This document shows, one piece after another, positions 33,322-44,722 of a stretch of 64,000 nucleotides of DNA. Positions within the stretch are counted from its first letter, which is position 1, and every line of letters begins with the position of its first letter. The notes below the pieces were generated by a model that ran no database searches, was not told where the DNA came from, and saw only the letters and a program-made list of their open reading frames with translations. Location of the stretch: positions 47,846,544 through 47,910,543 of the forward strand of contig CM039505.1 of the NCBI GenBank assembly GCA_022432975.1, in the 5' to 3' direction. The translations under genes were made by a program, and so were the position numbers. Source of the stretch: Begonia masoniana. Its lineage: Eukaryota; Streptophyta; Magnoliopsida; Cucurbitales; Begoniaceae.

Positions 33322-35714
33322 TTGCCAAAATGGGCGAGCGCACTAGTAGTATCATTGCCGAAATAGGGGAGCATACTAATAAATTTATGGCTGAAACGCG
33401 CACTACTTTACAGAACCAATCAGCACAAATCAGAAGTTTAGAAACTCAAATGGGTCAGTTAGCCAATGCAATCAGTGGTCGACCTCAAGGTGCATTACCG
33501 AGTTCTCAAGAAATAAACCCCAAGGATCACTGTAACGCAATCACTCTTAGAAGTGGAGCGGTGATTGACAATTCGGGAAAAGTCGATGAAAATATGGAGA
33601 AAAAGGCTGAGAATGACTTGTCCAAAGATGTACCGAGTGACAGTGAACAGCAAAAGGCACAGAAAATTACACCTGCCCTAAGCAAGACCGAAATGACTTC
33701 AAGGATTCCATTTCCTCAACGGTTGAAAAATGTGAAGACTGACAAGCAGTTTGGGAAATTTTTGGAAGTATTCAAGCAACTCCACATTAATATTCCATTC
33801 GCCGAGGCTTTGGAGCAAATGCCGAGTTATGCCAAGTTCTTAAAAGATATCTTGACTCACAAGCGGAAAATAGAGGATTGCGGCACTATCGCATTATCAG
33901 AGGAGTGCAGTGCTATTATTCAGAGGAAGCTTCCACAGAAGCTTAAAGACCCAAGAAGCTTCACTGTTCCATGCTCTATTGGAGATTTTGTATTTGAGCG
34001 AGCATTATGCGACTTGGGTGCTAGTATTAATCTAATGTCGTTATCTATTTTTCAAAGGATGAATTTAGGAGAAGTAAGGCCAACTCGGGTGATATTACAA
34101 ATGGCTGATCGTTCCATCAAGCACCCGCGGGGGGGGGGGGGGGGGGTGGTAATTGAAGATGTTCTAGTTAAGGTGGACAAGTTCATATTCCCAGCTGACT
34201 TTGTCGTTCTTGATATGGCAGAGGATCGAGATATTCCTATTATTTTAGGCTGCCCATTCTTAGCCACAGGAGGTGCTTTGATCGATGTCCAGAGGGGAGA
34301 GTTGAAGTTGCGCTTGCAAGATGAAGAAGTGACTTTTAACGTATTCCACTCCATTAAGTATCCAAAGGCTAGCGATGATATATTTCAGATCGACTCTCTC
34401 GATTCAGTGATAGATGGAGCATCCATACAATCAAGTGACTCTCTTGAGGTAGCACTGACAAACCCAGACTTTTCTTTAGATCTTGACTCCTTTGTGCATG
34501 AATTTATTTCATGGATGGATTCATTCGAGCCGAATCGAAGAAAGTATTTCGAGAGTTTGGGGGAGCCACCGATTCGTGTCCTACCTTCTATTCAGAGCCC
34601 GCCAATTTTGGAGCTGAAGCCATTGCCATCACACCTCAGGTATGCATTTATTGGTACTAATTCAACTCTTCTAGTCATTATTACAGGTGATTTATCTAAG
34701 ACGGAGGAAGAGAAATTACTGCACATTCTTCGGACATATAAGCTGGCCATCGGGTGGACATTATCTGACATCAAGGGAATCAGTTCTTCATTCTGTGTGC
34801 ACCGAATTCTAATGAAGGACGAGCATCGACCATCAGTGGAACATCAACGCCGGTTAAATACAGCTATGAAAGAAGTTGTGCAAAAGGAGGTTTTAAAGTG
34901 GTTGGACACCGGAGTTATCTATCTGATCTCAGACAGTTCGTGGGTGAGTCCAGTGCAGTGTGTGCCAAAGAAAAGTGGAATGACAGTAGTCAAAAATGAG
35001 AATGATGAGTTGATTGCATCCAGAACAGTCACCGGTTGGAGAATTTGTATAGATTATCCAAAATTGAACAAGGCTACACGCAAAGATCACTTCCCATTGC
35101 CGTTTATTGATCAGATGTTGGATAGACTTGCCGGGCACGAATATTATTGCTTTCTCAATGGGTATTTCGGATATAATCAGATTGCTATCGCCCCAGAAGA
35201 TCAAGAAAAGACGACTTTTACATGCCCCTATGGTACTTTTGCATTCCGTCGGATGCCATTCGGCTTATGTAATGCACCAGCTACATTTCAAAGATGCATG
35301 ATGGCAATTTTCTCTGATATGGTGGAGCGATTCATAGAGATCTTCATGGATGATTTTTTAGTCTTCGGATCTTCATTTGATTCATGCTTAGAAAATTTAT
35401 CCAAGGTGCTCGAAAGGTGTGTTGAAACGAATCTGGTTCTTAATTGGGAAAAGTGTCACTTTATGGTGAAAGAAGGAATTGTACTTGGGCATCAGATTTC
35501 ATCACAAGGAATTGAGGTAGACCGAGCAAAGATTGTAGCAATTGAAAAGTTGCCACCACCGACCACAGTTAAAGGCGTACGTGGCTTTCTTGGGCATGCA
35601 GGTTTCTATCGGCGTTTCATTCAAGATTTCTCAAAGATCACCAAACCGTTATGTCAATTATTGGAGAATGGTGTTCCGTTTGTTTTCACAGCAGACTGTC
35701 TTGGAGCTTTCTAG
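33252..35714 (+). pseudogene. Protease and reverse transcriptase of element B
   Basis: 820-residue frame continuing gag. Protease DLGASINLM lies near 34013. An 18-G run (34129-34146) replaces the short GGGG of A and inserts extra glycines without closing the frame. Reverse transcriptase has WVSPVQCVPKKSGM, RICIDYPKLNKATRKDHFPLPF, the FMDDFLVFGSSF box near 35347 and VLGHQISSQGIEVDRAKI, typical of Athila-type polymerases. TAG at 35712-35714 ends it where RNase H should continue. Confidence 0.85.
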
Positions 35715-36075
35715 GTGCTAAAAGAGAAACTTGTGACTGCACCGATTATTGATGCACCTGATTGGGAGTTACCATTTAAGATCATGAGTGATGCTAGTGA
35801 TTTTGCAGTAGGAGCAGTTCTTGGGCAAAGGAAGGATAAAGTGTTTCACACAATTTATTATGCCAGCCGGACTCTAAACGACGCTCAGCTCAAATGCTAC
35901 CACGGAGAAGGAATTATTGGCAGTAGTCTTTGCGTTCGACAAGTTTAGACCTTATGTTCTCGGCAACAAGGTCACAGTTTATACAGATCATTCCGCAATT
36001 AAGTATTTGATGGAAAAGAAGGATGCCAAGCCTCAACTAATTCGTTGGGTTTTACTCCTGTAAGAGTTTGATATT
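35715..36075 (+). pseudogene. RNase H of element B
   Basis: 35715-35948 reads MSDASDFAVGAVLGQ and [14 protein letters not shown] shift near 35900 moves the frame to [26 protein letters not shown] and then TAA at 36061-36063. Catalytic-type residues are present, but the frame is broken twice. Confidence 0.8.
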
Positions 36076-37503
36076 GTGATTAAAGACAAAAAAGGCACGG
36101 AGAATTTGGTTGCTGATCACCTATCTCGATTGGAAACACGAGCTCATGTCTTAGATAGTGAAGTCCAAATAGCTGAAGATTTTCCTGATGAAAAGATCAT
36201 TGCCATAGACGTGTTACCGTGGTATGCTGATTATGTGAATTTTCTCGCTGGAGGGGTCATCCCAACCGATTTATCGCACTACCAAAAGAAGAAATTTTTC
36301 GCCGATGTCAAGCGATTTTATTGGGAAGAGCCGATTTTATACAAACACTGTGCAGATCAAGTTATCAGACGTTGTATCCCGGAAGATGAGGTAATATCTG
36401 TATTAACACACTGTCATTCGTTGGAATATGGCGGACACTTTGGTGGCAAACAGACAGTAGCTAAGGTACTTCAGTGTGGGTTCTACTGGCCCACCTTGTT
36501 TAAAGATGCCTATGCGTTTGTTGTAGCCTGTGATTGATGTCAACGGACCGGTAATATTTTCCACCGAAATGAGATGCCTTTGACGAACATCTTGGAGGTT
36601 GAGCTGTTTGATGTATGGGGTATTGATTTTATGGGGCCGTTTCCGTTGTCGTATAACAACAAATACATTCTTCTGGCGGTGGATTATGTCTCCAAGTGGG
36701 TCGAAGCAATAGCAACGCCAACCAATGATGGCAAGGTGGTCTTACGTTTCCTGCAGAGAAATATTTTCACTCGTTTTGGGACACCTCGAGCTATCATTAG
36801 TGACGAAGGAACAAACTTTTGCAATAGACAGTTTGAAGCATTGCTCAGCAAGTATGGAGTGAAGCATCGCAAGGCGTTGGGATACCATCCCCAATCAAAC
36901 GGGCAGGCCGAAGTTTCTAATCGAGAAGTGAAGAAAATCCTTGAGAAGACAGTTGCAAATTCAAGAAAAGACTGGGCTCGCAAGTTGGATGATGCTTTAT
37001 GGGTGTACCGGACCGCATTCAAAACTCCTCTGGGTATGTCACCATATAGGCTAGTATTCGGGAAAGCATGTCACTTACCGGTTGAATTGGAACACCGTGC
37101 TTTGTGGGCGATGAAGAAGCTGAATTTTGAGTTAACAGCCACAGGCCACAAATGCTTCTTGCAAATTAATGAGCTCGATGAACTTAGAGGCAATGCGTAT
37201 GAGAATTCAAAGATATATAAGGAGAAGACCAAGGCATGGCATGACAAGCACATCGTGGAAAAAGACCTTTCACCGAGACAACAGGTACTTTTATTTAACT
37301 CTTGATTGAAATTGTTTCCAGGAAAATTGAAGTCGAGATGGTCGGGTCCCTTTACGGTGGTGCAAATATTCTCTCATGGAGCTGTTGAGTTACGAGGAGC
37401 CGATGACACGACATTCAAGGTGAACGGCCAACGAGTGAAACCTTACTTTGGTTGCAATATTCCAAATGACCCCTCTGTCACTCCACTCATTCCCGAAGTG
37501 TAA
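36076..37503 (+). pseudogene. Integrase of element B
   Basis: The zinc-binding half (HCHSLEYGGHFGG...ACD) ends in TGA at 36535-36537, where CxRC is expected. The core follows with [20 protein letters not shown] and [10 protein letters not shown], giving the D, D, E residues, and [13 protein letters not shown]. Another TGA at 37303-37305 splits the C-terminus, which resumes LKLFPGKLKSRWSGPF and ends KVNGQRVKPYFG plus ~20 residues. Both TGAs fit CGA changes. Confidence 0.9.
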
Positions 37504-38396
37504 ACGCTACCAGACGTCAGGCTGAAGACGGTAAATCAAGCACTTAGTGGGAGGTAACCCATTGATTTGAATTTTTTTTAGCGTCAGTCGAGTCGAGTTT
37601 TTAAGTTGTTATTTTATTTTATTAAGGTATTTTTACTGATTTTTTTTTGTGTTTTAGTTTTCTACCAAAAAAAAAAAGAGCTCAAATTATACAAAACAGG
37701 GGTGAACGGTGAAAAGCCGACACTTTTCATCCTTCACCGTGTTCTTTTCACCGTTCAGCGACGAAGCCTGCGCGCCCAGCTCCGCCTCTTCTCCTCAAGA
37801 ATTTTCACCGGCTGTCGTTCAAATCTCAGCACCGTGAGCCTCTTAGTTCACGCGCTCCACTGTTCAACCGCACTCTCTGCTCCTCAACGCTCTCAGTCGC
37901 ACTTCAGCTCCGATTCATCACCCACTTCATTCCAGCCGCTGCTTGTCTTTGTCTAAGTTTTCATCGTTTGATTGTAGACATTATTCTAATCATAGCTGTT
38001 GCATTCTTTGGCTGTTATATTTGCATTCAAGGGTTATTGGCTAGCAATCTTCTTGGACTGATACTCAAGTTTGGGGGAAGTTAGATGTTTCAAATTTACG
38101 GTGCTTATTCTCTGTAAATTCTGCCCACCAGCTGTTTGATAAATTGCCTGTGAGAAAATTGGCTCTGGTTCTTGGACTATTTGTGAAGCAAACACCTATC
38201 TTTAGATTTTCCAATGACTTCTAAGCGCTTGAGAGGGTCCTCTAGTGCCTCCAGCTCTTAACTGCTAAGTCCGTTTCCACATTCGTTCTTCAATGAGGAG
38301 GCGAAGATATTTTATCAATAATTTATGTTGACGGACAAGGCCATAATTTGTGAGGTACAATTTCAGCCAGACTGAAGTGATGGAGATATCCTAGCA
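37504..38396 (+). other. Spacer between pol and the 3' ORF of element B
   Basis: Contains aagcacttagtgggaggtaa (shared with A) just after pol, a short AT seed at 37606-37625, and purine tract-like aagtttggggg at 38067-38077. The frame at 37606-37956 has no recognised domain. Confidence 0.6.
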
Positions 38397-39536
38397 ATGC
38401 TCCAGTGGAGAAATTTGGGGGAAGTAGCTGTCTTGGGGGGTGATGCAAATGCTAGTGTAGTTCGAGAATTTTATGCTAATCTGAAGGCCTCGAAAACTGA
38501 TGCACCGGTCACCGTCTGCAACAAAGTGATCGATTTCTCCGCTGAAGTTATTAATGAAAAATTTGGGTTGCCAAACATCCCGGATGATGAGTTCCAAGCA
38601 TTACTGGCTGCCGGACCCAATTATGATGAGATTTTACGCGAAATGGGCCATCGACGGGCTCAATGGGTTTACACCAGATCCGATAACACATTGCCGCGCT
38701 ATTTAGTCCCGAGCAGCTTGAATCGATATGTTCAAGCCTGGTGCAGGTTCATCCGGTGCAATCTGATGCCGACCTCCCAAAAGACTGAATTTACCAGAGA
38801 ATGTGCAGTGCTGCTTTATTGCATTTTAAAAGGCAAATCGATTGATGTCGAACGGATTATTCACAATAACATTGCAGAATACCGAAGGCAAACTGTGATC
38901 GTCGCCCACATTCATCCGGTCTTGATCACACAGCTTTGTGCCGCCCAGCACGTATCGATGAACTCTGATGACGAACCATGGGTCCAGCAAACTATCTTTG
39001 GCTCGTCCAACATATCGAGAATAGCTAACTGGCCTCATGGTCAAGCTCGTCCTGATGGGCTGGGCTTTATTGAATATCAGCCTGAAGCGGAGGTTCCTCC
39101 TCAACCCATGCCGGCCCCTCGTCTCTCCAAAGGAACTCCGTCCTTTTCCATACCAAGAATTCAACAAAACAACGCTGATGCTCACCTTAAACGGTGCTAT
39201 AAAATGCAGGGGTCTGCTCCCACTACCTTTGGCGCCTCTTCTTCATCTGTTGGGCCACCTCCTTCTCATGCTCCAGATGATATTAAGCATATGTTCGAAG
39301 CTCTAGCCATTGGTCAACAACGTTTGGAGCACCGCATTGCCGATCTTAAAGCTCGTGATTTGGAGCGTTCACTTTATCAAGCACAGTATATGGCCGCTTT
39401 CAATGCTCATCACGGCTTTTCTGCACATTCCACTCCTCCTTTCCCCATGTATCCGGATCTTCTATCTCAGCCATACTACCCTCCACAAGAGGGTGACGAT
39501 GACGATATTTCTGAATCACTTTCTGACTCTTTATGA
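38397..39536 (+). CDS. Athila 3' ORF (env-like / putative plant transposon protein)
   Basis: Intact 379 residues. The first ~240 form the putative plant transposon-protein domain (VVREFYANLKA, VINEKFGLP, RFIRCNLMPTSQ, RECAVLLYCILKGKSIDV), also seen in copia D. A Pro-rich region follows, then a helical segment (APDDIKHMFEALAIGQQRLEHRI) and an acidic tail (DDDDISESLSDSL). No signal peptide or membrane span is obvious, so an envelope role is not supported by the sequence. The start is the first ATG; an upstream start cannot be excluded. It is still open although gag-pol is broken. Function unknown. Confidence 0.8.
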   Translation: MLQWRNLGEVAVLGGDANASVVREFYANLKASKTDAPVTVCNKVIDFSAEVINEKFGLPNIPDDEFQALLAAGPNYDEILREMGHRRAQWVYTRSDNTLPRYLVPSSLNRYVQAWCRFIRCNLMPTSQKTEFTRECAVLLYCILKGKSIDVERIIHNNIAEYRRQTVIVAHIHPVLITQLCAAQHVSMNSDDEPWVQQTIFGSSNISRIANWPHGQARPDGLGFIEYQPEAEVPPQPMPAPRLSKGTPSFSIPRIQQNNADAHLKRCYKMQGSAPTTFGASSSSVGPPPSHAPDDIKHMFEALAIGQQRLEHRIADLKARDLERSLYQAQYMAAFNAHHGFSAHSTPPFPMYPDLLSQPYYPPQEGDDDDISESLSDSL

Positions 39537-41040
39537 GGTACGCTGCTTCACCCTCGCCTTTCCATTTTTGTTATAATTTTGACCACATTGCGGACAATGT
39601 AGATTTTAAGTTTGGGGGTGTTGGGGTGAATTTTTAGCGTACCTTCTGTTTAGCCAAAAACTTGTTGTGGTCTTATTGTCTGGATTGTTGATTTGATGTG
39701 TCAATGACTGAATTTGTGATTTCATGTATGCCTTTGCTTCCTGGATAACTCTGAGTATTTAGAACTTGTGATAATTGCACTAACTCTAATTTATTTTGAG
39801 ATTCTCATCTTATTGCGCACGTGTTCATTTTCTTTTGACTTAATTTGTTAGTCTTAGCTCATGTAGTCTATAGAGAGTGAACCAAACACAGTGAGGGAGT
39901 GATTGAGTTCAAATACTGTAAGGGAGAGCACCTCCAGTTAAAGTAGTGAGAGGCAGTGAGATATAAATCCTTCTTAGTTTTGCCCTGCATCCGCGAAAGT
40001 GAAAATTTGGTTTAGCACGATGAAAGAATGGCTTAGGCCATTGTTTGAATCGTTTGAGCCATTTTGAACACACCCTTTCTGTGTCTATTATTGACACCCA
40101 TAGTCACCTAATTGAGCCTATGATTGACCATTTCATTTGTTACAATTATTTGAGCCTACCTTAAAACTATTTTACCTATCCGATCCAAAGAGCACTGGGT
40201 TATTATTGTTGGTCGAGGGAGAATAGGAGAAAGGATGGAAAGGTCTAACAAGAACTCCTTTGTCCTATGATTCATGGTTATTGTTTTTTGTTGTCATTTC
40301 TTTATTCTTGTTGCTGTAAAGAAAAAGAAAGACGTCAACGACGTCTAAAAAAAAAAAAGTTGCACAAGTTTGATTGTCAGTTTTCAATTCTGTTTATGTT
40401 GTTTAAATTGTAGTGAAATAATGACAAAGGAGTTAAAATGGGTAATTGTGAGTGAAATAAGTTTGGGGGTGAAAGAAAAAAATAAAAAAGGGAAGTGTGA
40501 GCAAATCTCATTGAGCGAGAAAGGGTTGAAGAAACTTTTGAGTGGTTGAGATAAGGATGAATAGTGCTCTCTAATTAGCCCGTGATTTCTAAAAATTCCT
40601 ACCTTCTAGCCTGGCCGAACGTTACAAGCCGAATGAAAGTCCTATCGACTTTTGTTTTGTGTTACTGATTTTCGTTACTAGTGAATAATGGGCAAGCTGG
40701 AGAACGATCAGAGTGATTGGAGTGTTCTTAAGAGTGTATGCCTTTACGTTAGACGCTTGTGCTAATCTATCAAATTAAGAAAAATTGGACATGAACACAC
40801 ATTCACACACGAGGAAATCTCAATAAGCTAGTGTTGATGTTTTATTACAAGTTAGTAATTGCAAAGCGTGTATCTAAGATGCTTTGGTATAATTGTGTCA
40901 CGCTGAGACGAATTATTGCAAATTGCAATCTAGATTGTTTGTTCATGATGTTTTGGCTAAATCTTTTTGACTGAGGATGGGGATATATATAATGACGTTA
41001 ATTGTGTTGATTTCTTTTCGCTTGAGGACACGCTTTCATT
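39537..41040 (+). other. 3' non-coding region of element B
   Basis: Begins with the hairpin acattgcggacaatgt (39585-39600) followed by aagtttgggggtg (39608-39620). Another tract-like copy is at 40459-40471. No coding seen. Confidence 0.7.
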
Positions 41041-41054
41041 CAAGTTTGGGGGTG
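41041..41054 (+). promoter_or_regulatory. Polypurine tract of element B
   Basis: caagtttgggggtg abuts the 3' LTR. This is the plus-strand priming site expected of an LTR element. Confidence 0.9.
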
Positions 41055-42532
41055 TGATAAGTGTGTATTTTGCACACTTATTCGTGCTTTTCATTCTTGT
41101 TTAATTAGTTTTTCCTCGAGCATTTGAATTTATTTGATGTTGTTAGTGAGATTGTGCAGATGAGTTGAATTTTAATAGGTAACGGTGGATTCGGCTCGAA
41201 ATAGGAAACAAAGGAAGTGGAGTAGAAAGAGCGATCACGATCGATCGTGATCATACCGCGATCGATCGTGATGCACAAAATAAATAAAGACAAACTTCAG
41301 AAGCGGCCCGATCGGTCGGGCGTTGAACCACGACCGATCGTGATTCGGGAAGTTTCGTTCAAAGAATCCAGAGACGGCCCGATCGATCGGGCTTTGCACC
41401 TCGATCGATCGTGATTCGAGAAAAATTCAATCCAAAGATTACAGAGAAGGCCCGATTGATCGGGCTCTGACCACGACCGATCGTGATCAGCAAAAGCTTC
41501 GTTCCTGAGTGTCAGCGTGACCGGGATCGATTGGGAATGCGGGAATTATTAAAATTCAATTTTTTAATTTTTTGATCGGGTCGATCTCGGCCGTTGATTG
41601 ATGGACCGCGGCTCTAATTCGAGCAAAAGATAAAAGTCTGACAAGGAAGCAAGAAATGGAGATAGCGGAACGGAGAGAAAAACTCTACGCAGACATCGGA
41701 GGCCAGATCGAAGCAAGTGGAAACGAACGGAGGAACTCGACAGAAATTTTTAGTTTTTCTTCTCCTCTTTTCTTCTAGCATGAACTATTTTATTTTCTCT
41801 GTAGTTTACTTTGATTTGATCATGAACTAAGTTTTCTATTCTAGGGTTTCGACGTAACTTTGTTATGAATACTTATTTTTCTTAATTCAAGTTTTTAGTT
41901 TTCTGTTTCTTTTCTGTGTTGAGTAATCTATTCTAAACTTAATGCTTAGGTTTGCTTGATCACCAAAACTAAGAATTTTAGGGTTAATTCGGGATGCGAG
42001 AGCGGAAAATTTAACTGTGCATTGAATATTTTACCTTAAAAAGGACCATAGACTAGAGATAGTTAGGGAGTTTGAGTGGTAATTCAATTTCTTGCTCTTA
42101 ATGTATTCAATTGATTGTAGGGTTAGAGACCGAGAGGTAATAACACATCAATTGAGGAAGCTTATTAATACTCAAGAGAGTTTAATAAACAACATAGTGA
42201 AATAACCATCAATACGAAGGAATAGGAATTAATTACTTGAATTAGGTTTGTTAAATAGGATTAGCTAAGTGAAATCGGAACCCTGGAATTATTCTCCTCA
42301 CATAATCTTAACTCTTTACATTCGAATATATTATTTAAATTATTTGATTTATTTTATTTGAATTATTTTAGTTTAAAATCCAAAATCATCAACATACTGT
42401 TTCTCTTCAAATTAAGCTGAAAATTAGATATTCAATACTTAACATATTTATTCCTCGTGGGATCGACACTCGTGCTTGCACACACTTTACTACTTTTGCG
42501 ACACGTGCACTTGCGTGTAGTTTTTCGCAACA
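41055..42532 (+). repeat. 3' LTR of element B
   Basis: 1,478 bp. It matches the 5' LTR closely except for fewer GATC-palindrome units around 41400-41540, which explains the 88-bp length difference. The perfect 20-bp palindrome is kept at 41233-41252. Confidence 0.95.
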
Positions 42533-42627
42533 ATGAATGCTCTCAACTGGGCCTTCCAATAAGCATAGTCACTTCCATCCAATAGAGGTGGATGCATTGT
42601 TGAGCCTCCTTCCTTTATAGAATCCAT
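42533..42627 (-). pseudogene. First codons of element D gag, upstream of element B
   Basis: From ATG at 42625-42627 the minus strand reads MDSIKEGGSTMHPPLLDGS and continues through YWKAQL to the target duplication. The next codons of the same frame are found at 30446 on the other side of B. Confidence 0.85.
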
Positions 42628-42683
42628 CGCATAAATAAAACATGATCAAGTCCCGCGAATCTAGCTTAAGAAACAGAAGTGAT

Positions 42684-42697
42684 ATGCTCTGATATCA
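42684..42697 (-). promoter_or_regulatory. Primer-binding site of element D, degenerate
   Basis: Minus strand ttgatatcagagca resembles the initiator tRNA-Met complement ttggtatcagagc with one change. Confidence 0.7.
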
Positions 42698-42699
42698 AT

Positions 42700-43975
42700 T
42701 GAAAGATCGTGATTAGTAATGCGATGTCTTAGTGTATTGTGGAACACTACGTGAGACACCGATAATAAGTGTAATAATGAACAATAATAAAATGCAGAAA
42801 GTAAAAAAATAGGAGGTTGGTAACTTAGTTCGGCAATTGCCTACGTCTGCGGGGCCACGCCCAGAATTAAAAAAAAACAATTCTCTGAGTTCACAAAGTT
42901 ACAAGACACTCGGTCTAACACAAAGTAAAACTCCATCTTTTCTTTGTCGCCGCCTCTTCCTAACTTCCCCAACGAATCTGTTTTTGCGAGCTCCCCTCAT
43001 CTTGAAATCGATCCTTCCTGGAATCTAAACGCAACAAGATCCCATTGTTGATGATGACTCCCCCCGGAATCCAAATGTTACAAGTTTCTTTTGTCGATGA
43101 TGACTCCTTCTGGAATCCGTGTATGGCAAGATCCCCTTGCCCACAATCAGAACTCCTCCCGAGTTCCAGATAGCCTCCTCCTAAGACTGAGCTTCAATGA
43201 AGAACAAAATGAACGCACCTATGACACCGTCTGTAACACCAGTCGTTGTCTTCGGATGCAATCAATCAACACACTCAGAATATCACCAGATCTAGCCACA
43301 AACAGAGTGTGTATACATTCAATCAACGATCAAATAAATAATGACAAACCCACGCAGAAGCGTTGGGAGAGAAATAATAACTCGCGGCACACGTAATTGT
43401 GAAACAAAGAATAATCTGCGCACCCAACATTCTGTTGAAAGAATGCTTAAGTATATTTTGCAACAAATCTTTCTTCAAATATTTTATCCAAAAAGATCGC
43501 ACAGAGTAAGGAAACCGAATCTATTAAAAATCGGATCTGTGACATCGGGTGTGACATTAATAGAAAGTGTTGCCTATTTAATAGGAATGGATCCCAACAA
43601 ATTAGGAATGGATCCCACAGTTGTTGTGATCATATATCTTGCTATAATCCAGCAAGCAATTATCAAATCAACTTTATGAAATAGCATCAAATCCATAATG
43701 CCGAATATATTAACAATAGTTTGTTCTCCAAGTACTATCATTTCAAAAAGATTTGATCTTCTAAAAATAACAAACTTTCAAAATTCAAAACGTTCCAATA
43801 TTAACTTCTATGAGTATCTTCTTGATTTATTTGAACTTCTAAAATTCAAATGGATAGATTCTTGATTTTCAAGAAACAACATTCCAAAATATAATTTCTT
43901 TAAATCAAGTTTTCCATAATGTCATGATATCTTAATTTTCTATAATTGTCAATTGCTAAAAAATCAATGTCAATA
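42700..43975 (-). repeat. 5' LTR of element D
   Basis: Begins (low end) next to the primer-binding site with tgaaagatcg, and includes a TATA-like tattaaatag on the minus strand near 43574-43583. No partner LTR is in the window, so the outer limit near 43975 is a guess from the change in base composition. Confidence 0.5.
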
Positions 43976-44722
43976 ATATTTACATTTATAGATTATAACT
44001 ACTTGTAAAATATATTTTGTTAGGACACCTGTGCTAATTATTAAATATTATTATGTTCTTTATATTATTATTATGATTTAATTCTATAGTATATATCTGT
44101 TTTCTCTATCACCCACTCGCAAATCAGAAGTTACAAAATTAATATGAAAAAAGACTATTAAACACAAGTAATTGAGTTTAAACCTAGCTCTATTAAAGTT
44201 TGTAATCGATAATCTCTTATATTACATTTTTATCGTTAACTACCATTTATTTTTAATCGAATAATTAATTCATAATATTTATAAGTTATGCGCTAATTAT
44301 TTTATCCATGACCTAACAAACCAAAGATTTAAAATAATGGATTGCATTGTATTAATGTTAGCATTTTTAGCTATTCATTTAACTTATTCTCAATATACAA
44401 GATTTATTGTACTTGATACAAAAAATTTGCTAAGTAAGTAAAAAAATAAATTAATAAAAACATGTTAAATATAATAATTAAGATCATACATATATATGAC
44501 TTTTATTATGTTTATAGTTCTATGTTACTATAAATTGCAAACCCAGAAACTATTCAAAACACATTAATCATTTATTACACAAAATATTCAAGGTACATTT
44601 GTTTGTTGGGCATGTAACAGTAACACCCAACATTTAGTCTTTGTCCTCAAAGTAACAGATTATTTTCCTAATCAGATAGATATTATTTTTTGTATGCTTC
44701 AACAAGGAGTAGGAGAAAATAT
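43976..44722. other. AT-rich sequence downstream of the NLR gene
   Basis: No gene recognised. It probably contains the NLR 3' untranslated region and transcript end. aaataa-type signals are too common in this AT-rich text to choose one. Confidence 0.5.

Larger units (their letters stand above)
30452..42532 (+). mobile_element. Element B: complete Athila-like Ty3 LTR retrotransposon
   Basis: 12,081 bp with two LTRs (30452-32017 and 41055-42532), a primer-binding site, gag-pol, a 3' ORF, a purine tract and the exact target duplication ATGAA (30447-30451 and 42533-42537). It interrupts the gag gene of copia D. The LTRs differ by transitions and by repeat-unit number. Gag-pol carries at least five stops and two shifts, so it is not autonomous now. 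FMDD polymerase text, the tRNA-Asp primer site and the 3' ORF support Athila affiliation. Confidence 0.95.
23812..43975 (-). mobile_element. Element D: SIRE-like copia retrotransposon, split by element B
   Basis: From right to left: LTR (about 43975-42700), primer-binding site, gag start (42627-42533), the 12-kb element B insertion, rest of gag, protease, integrase, reverse transcriptase, RNase H, and an env-like frame cut at 23812. The 3' LTR is missing. Gag reading resumes across B using the target duplication ATGAA. SIRE-like is judged from the CHYCNRLGHI knuckle, the Pol blocks and the extra 3' frame. No complete protein remains. Confidence 0.8.
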
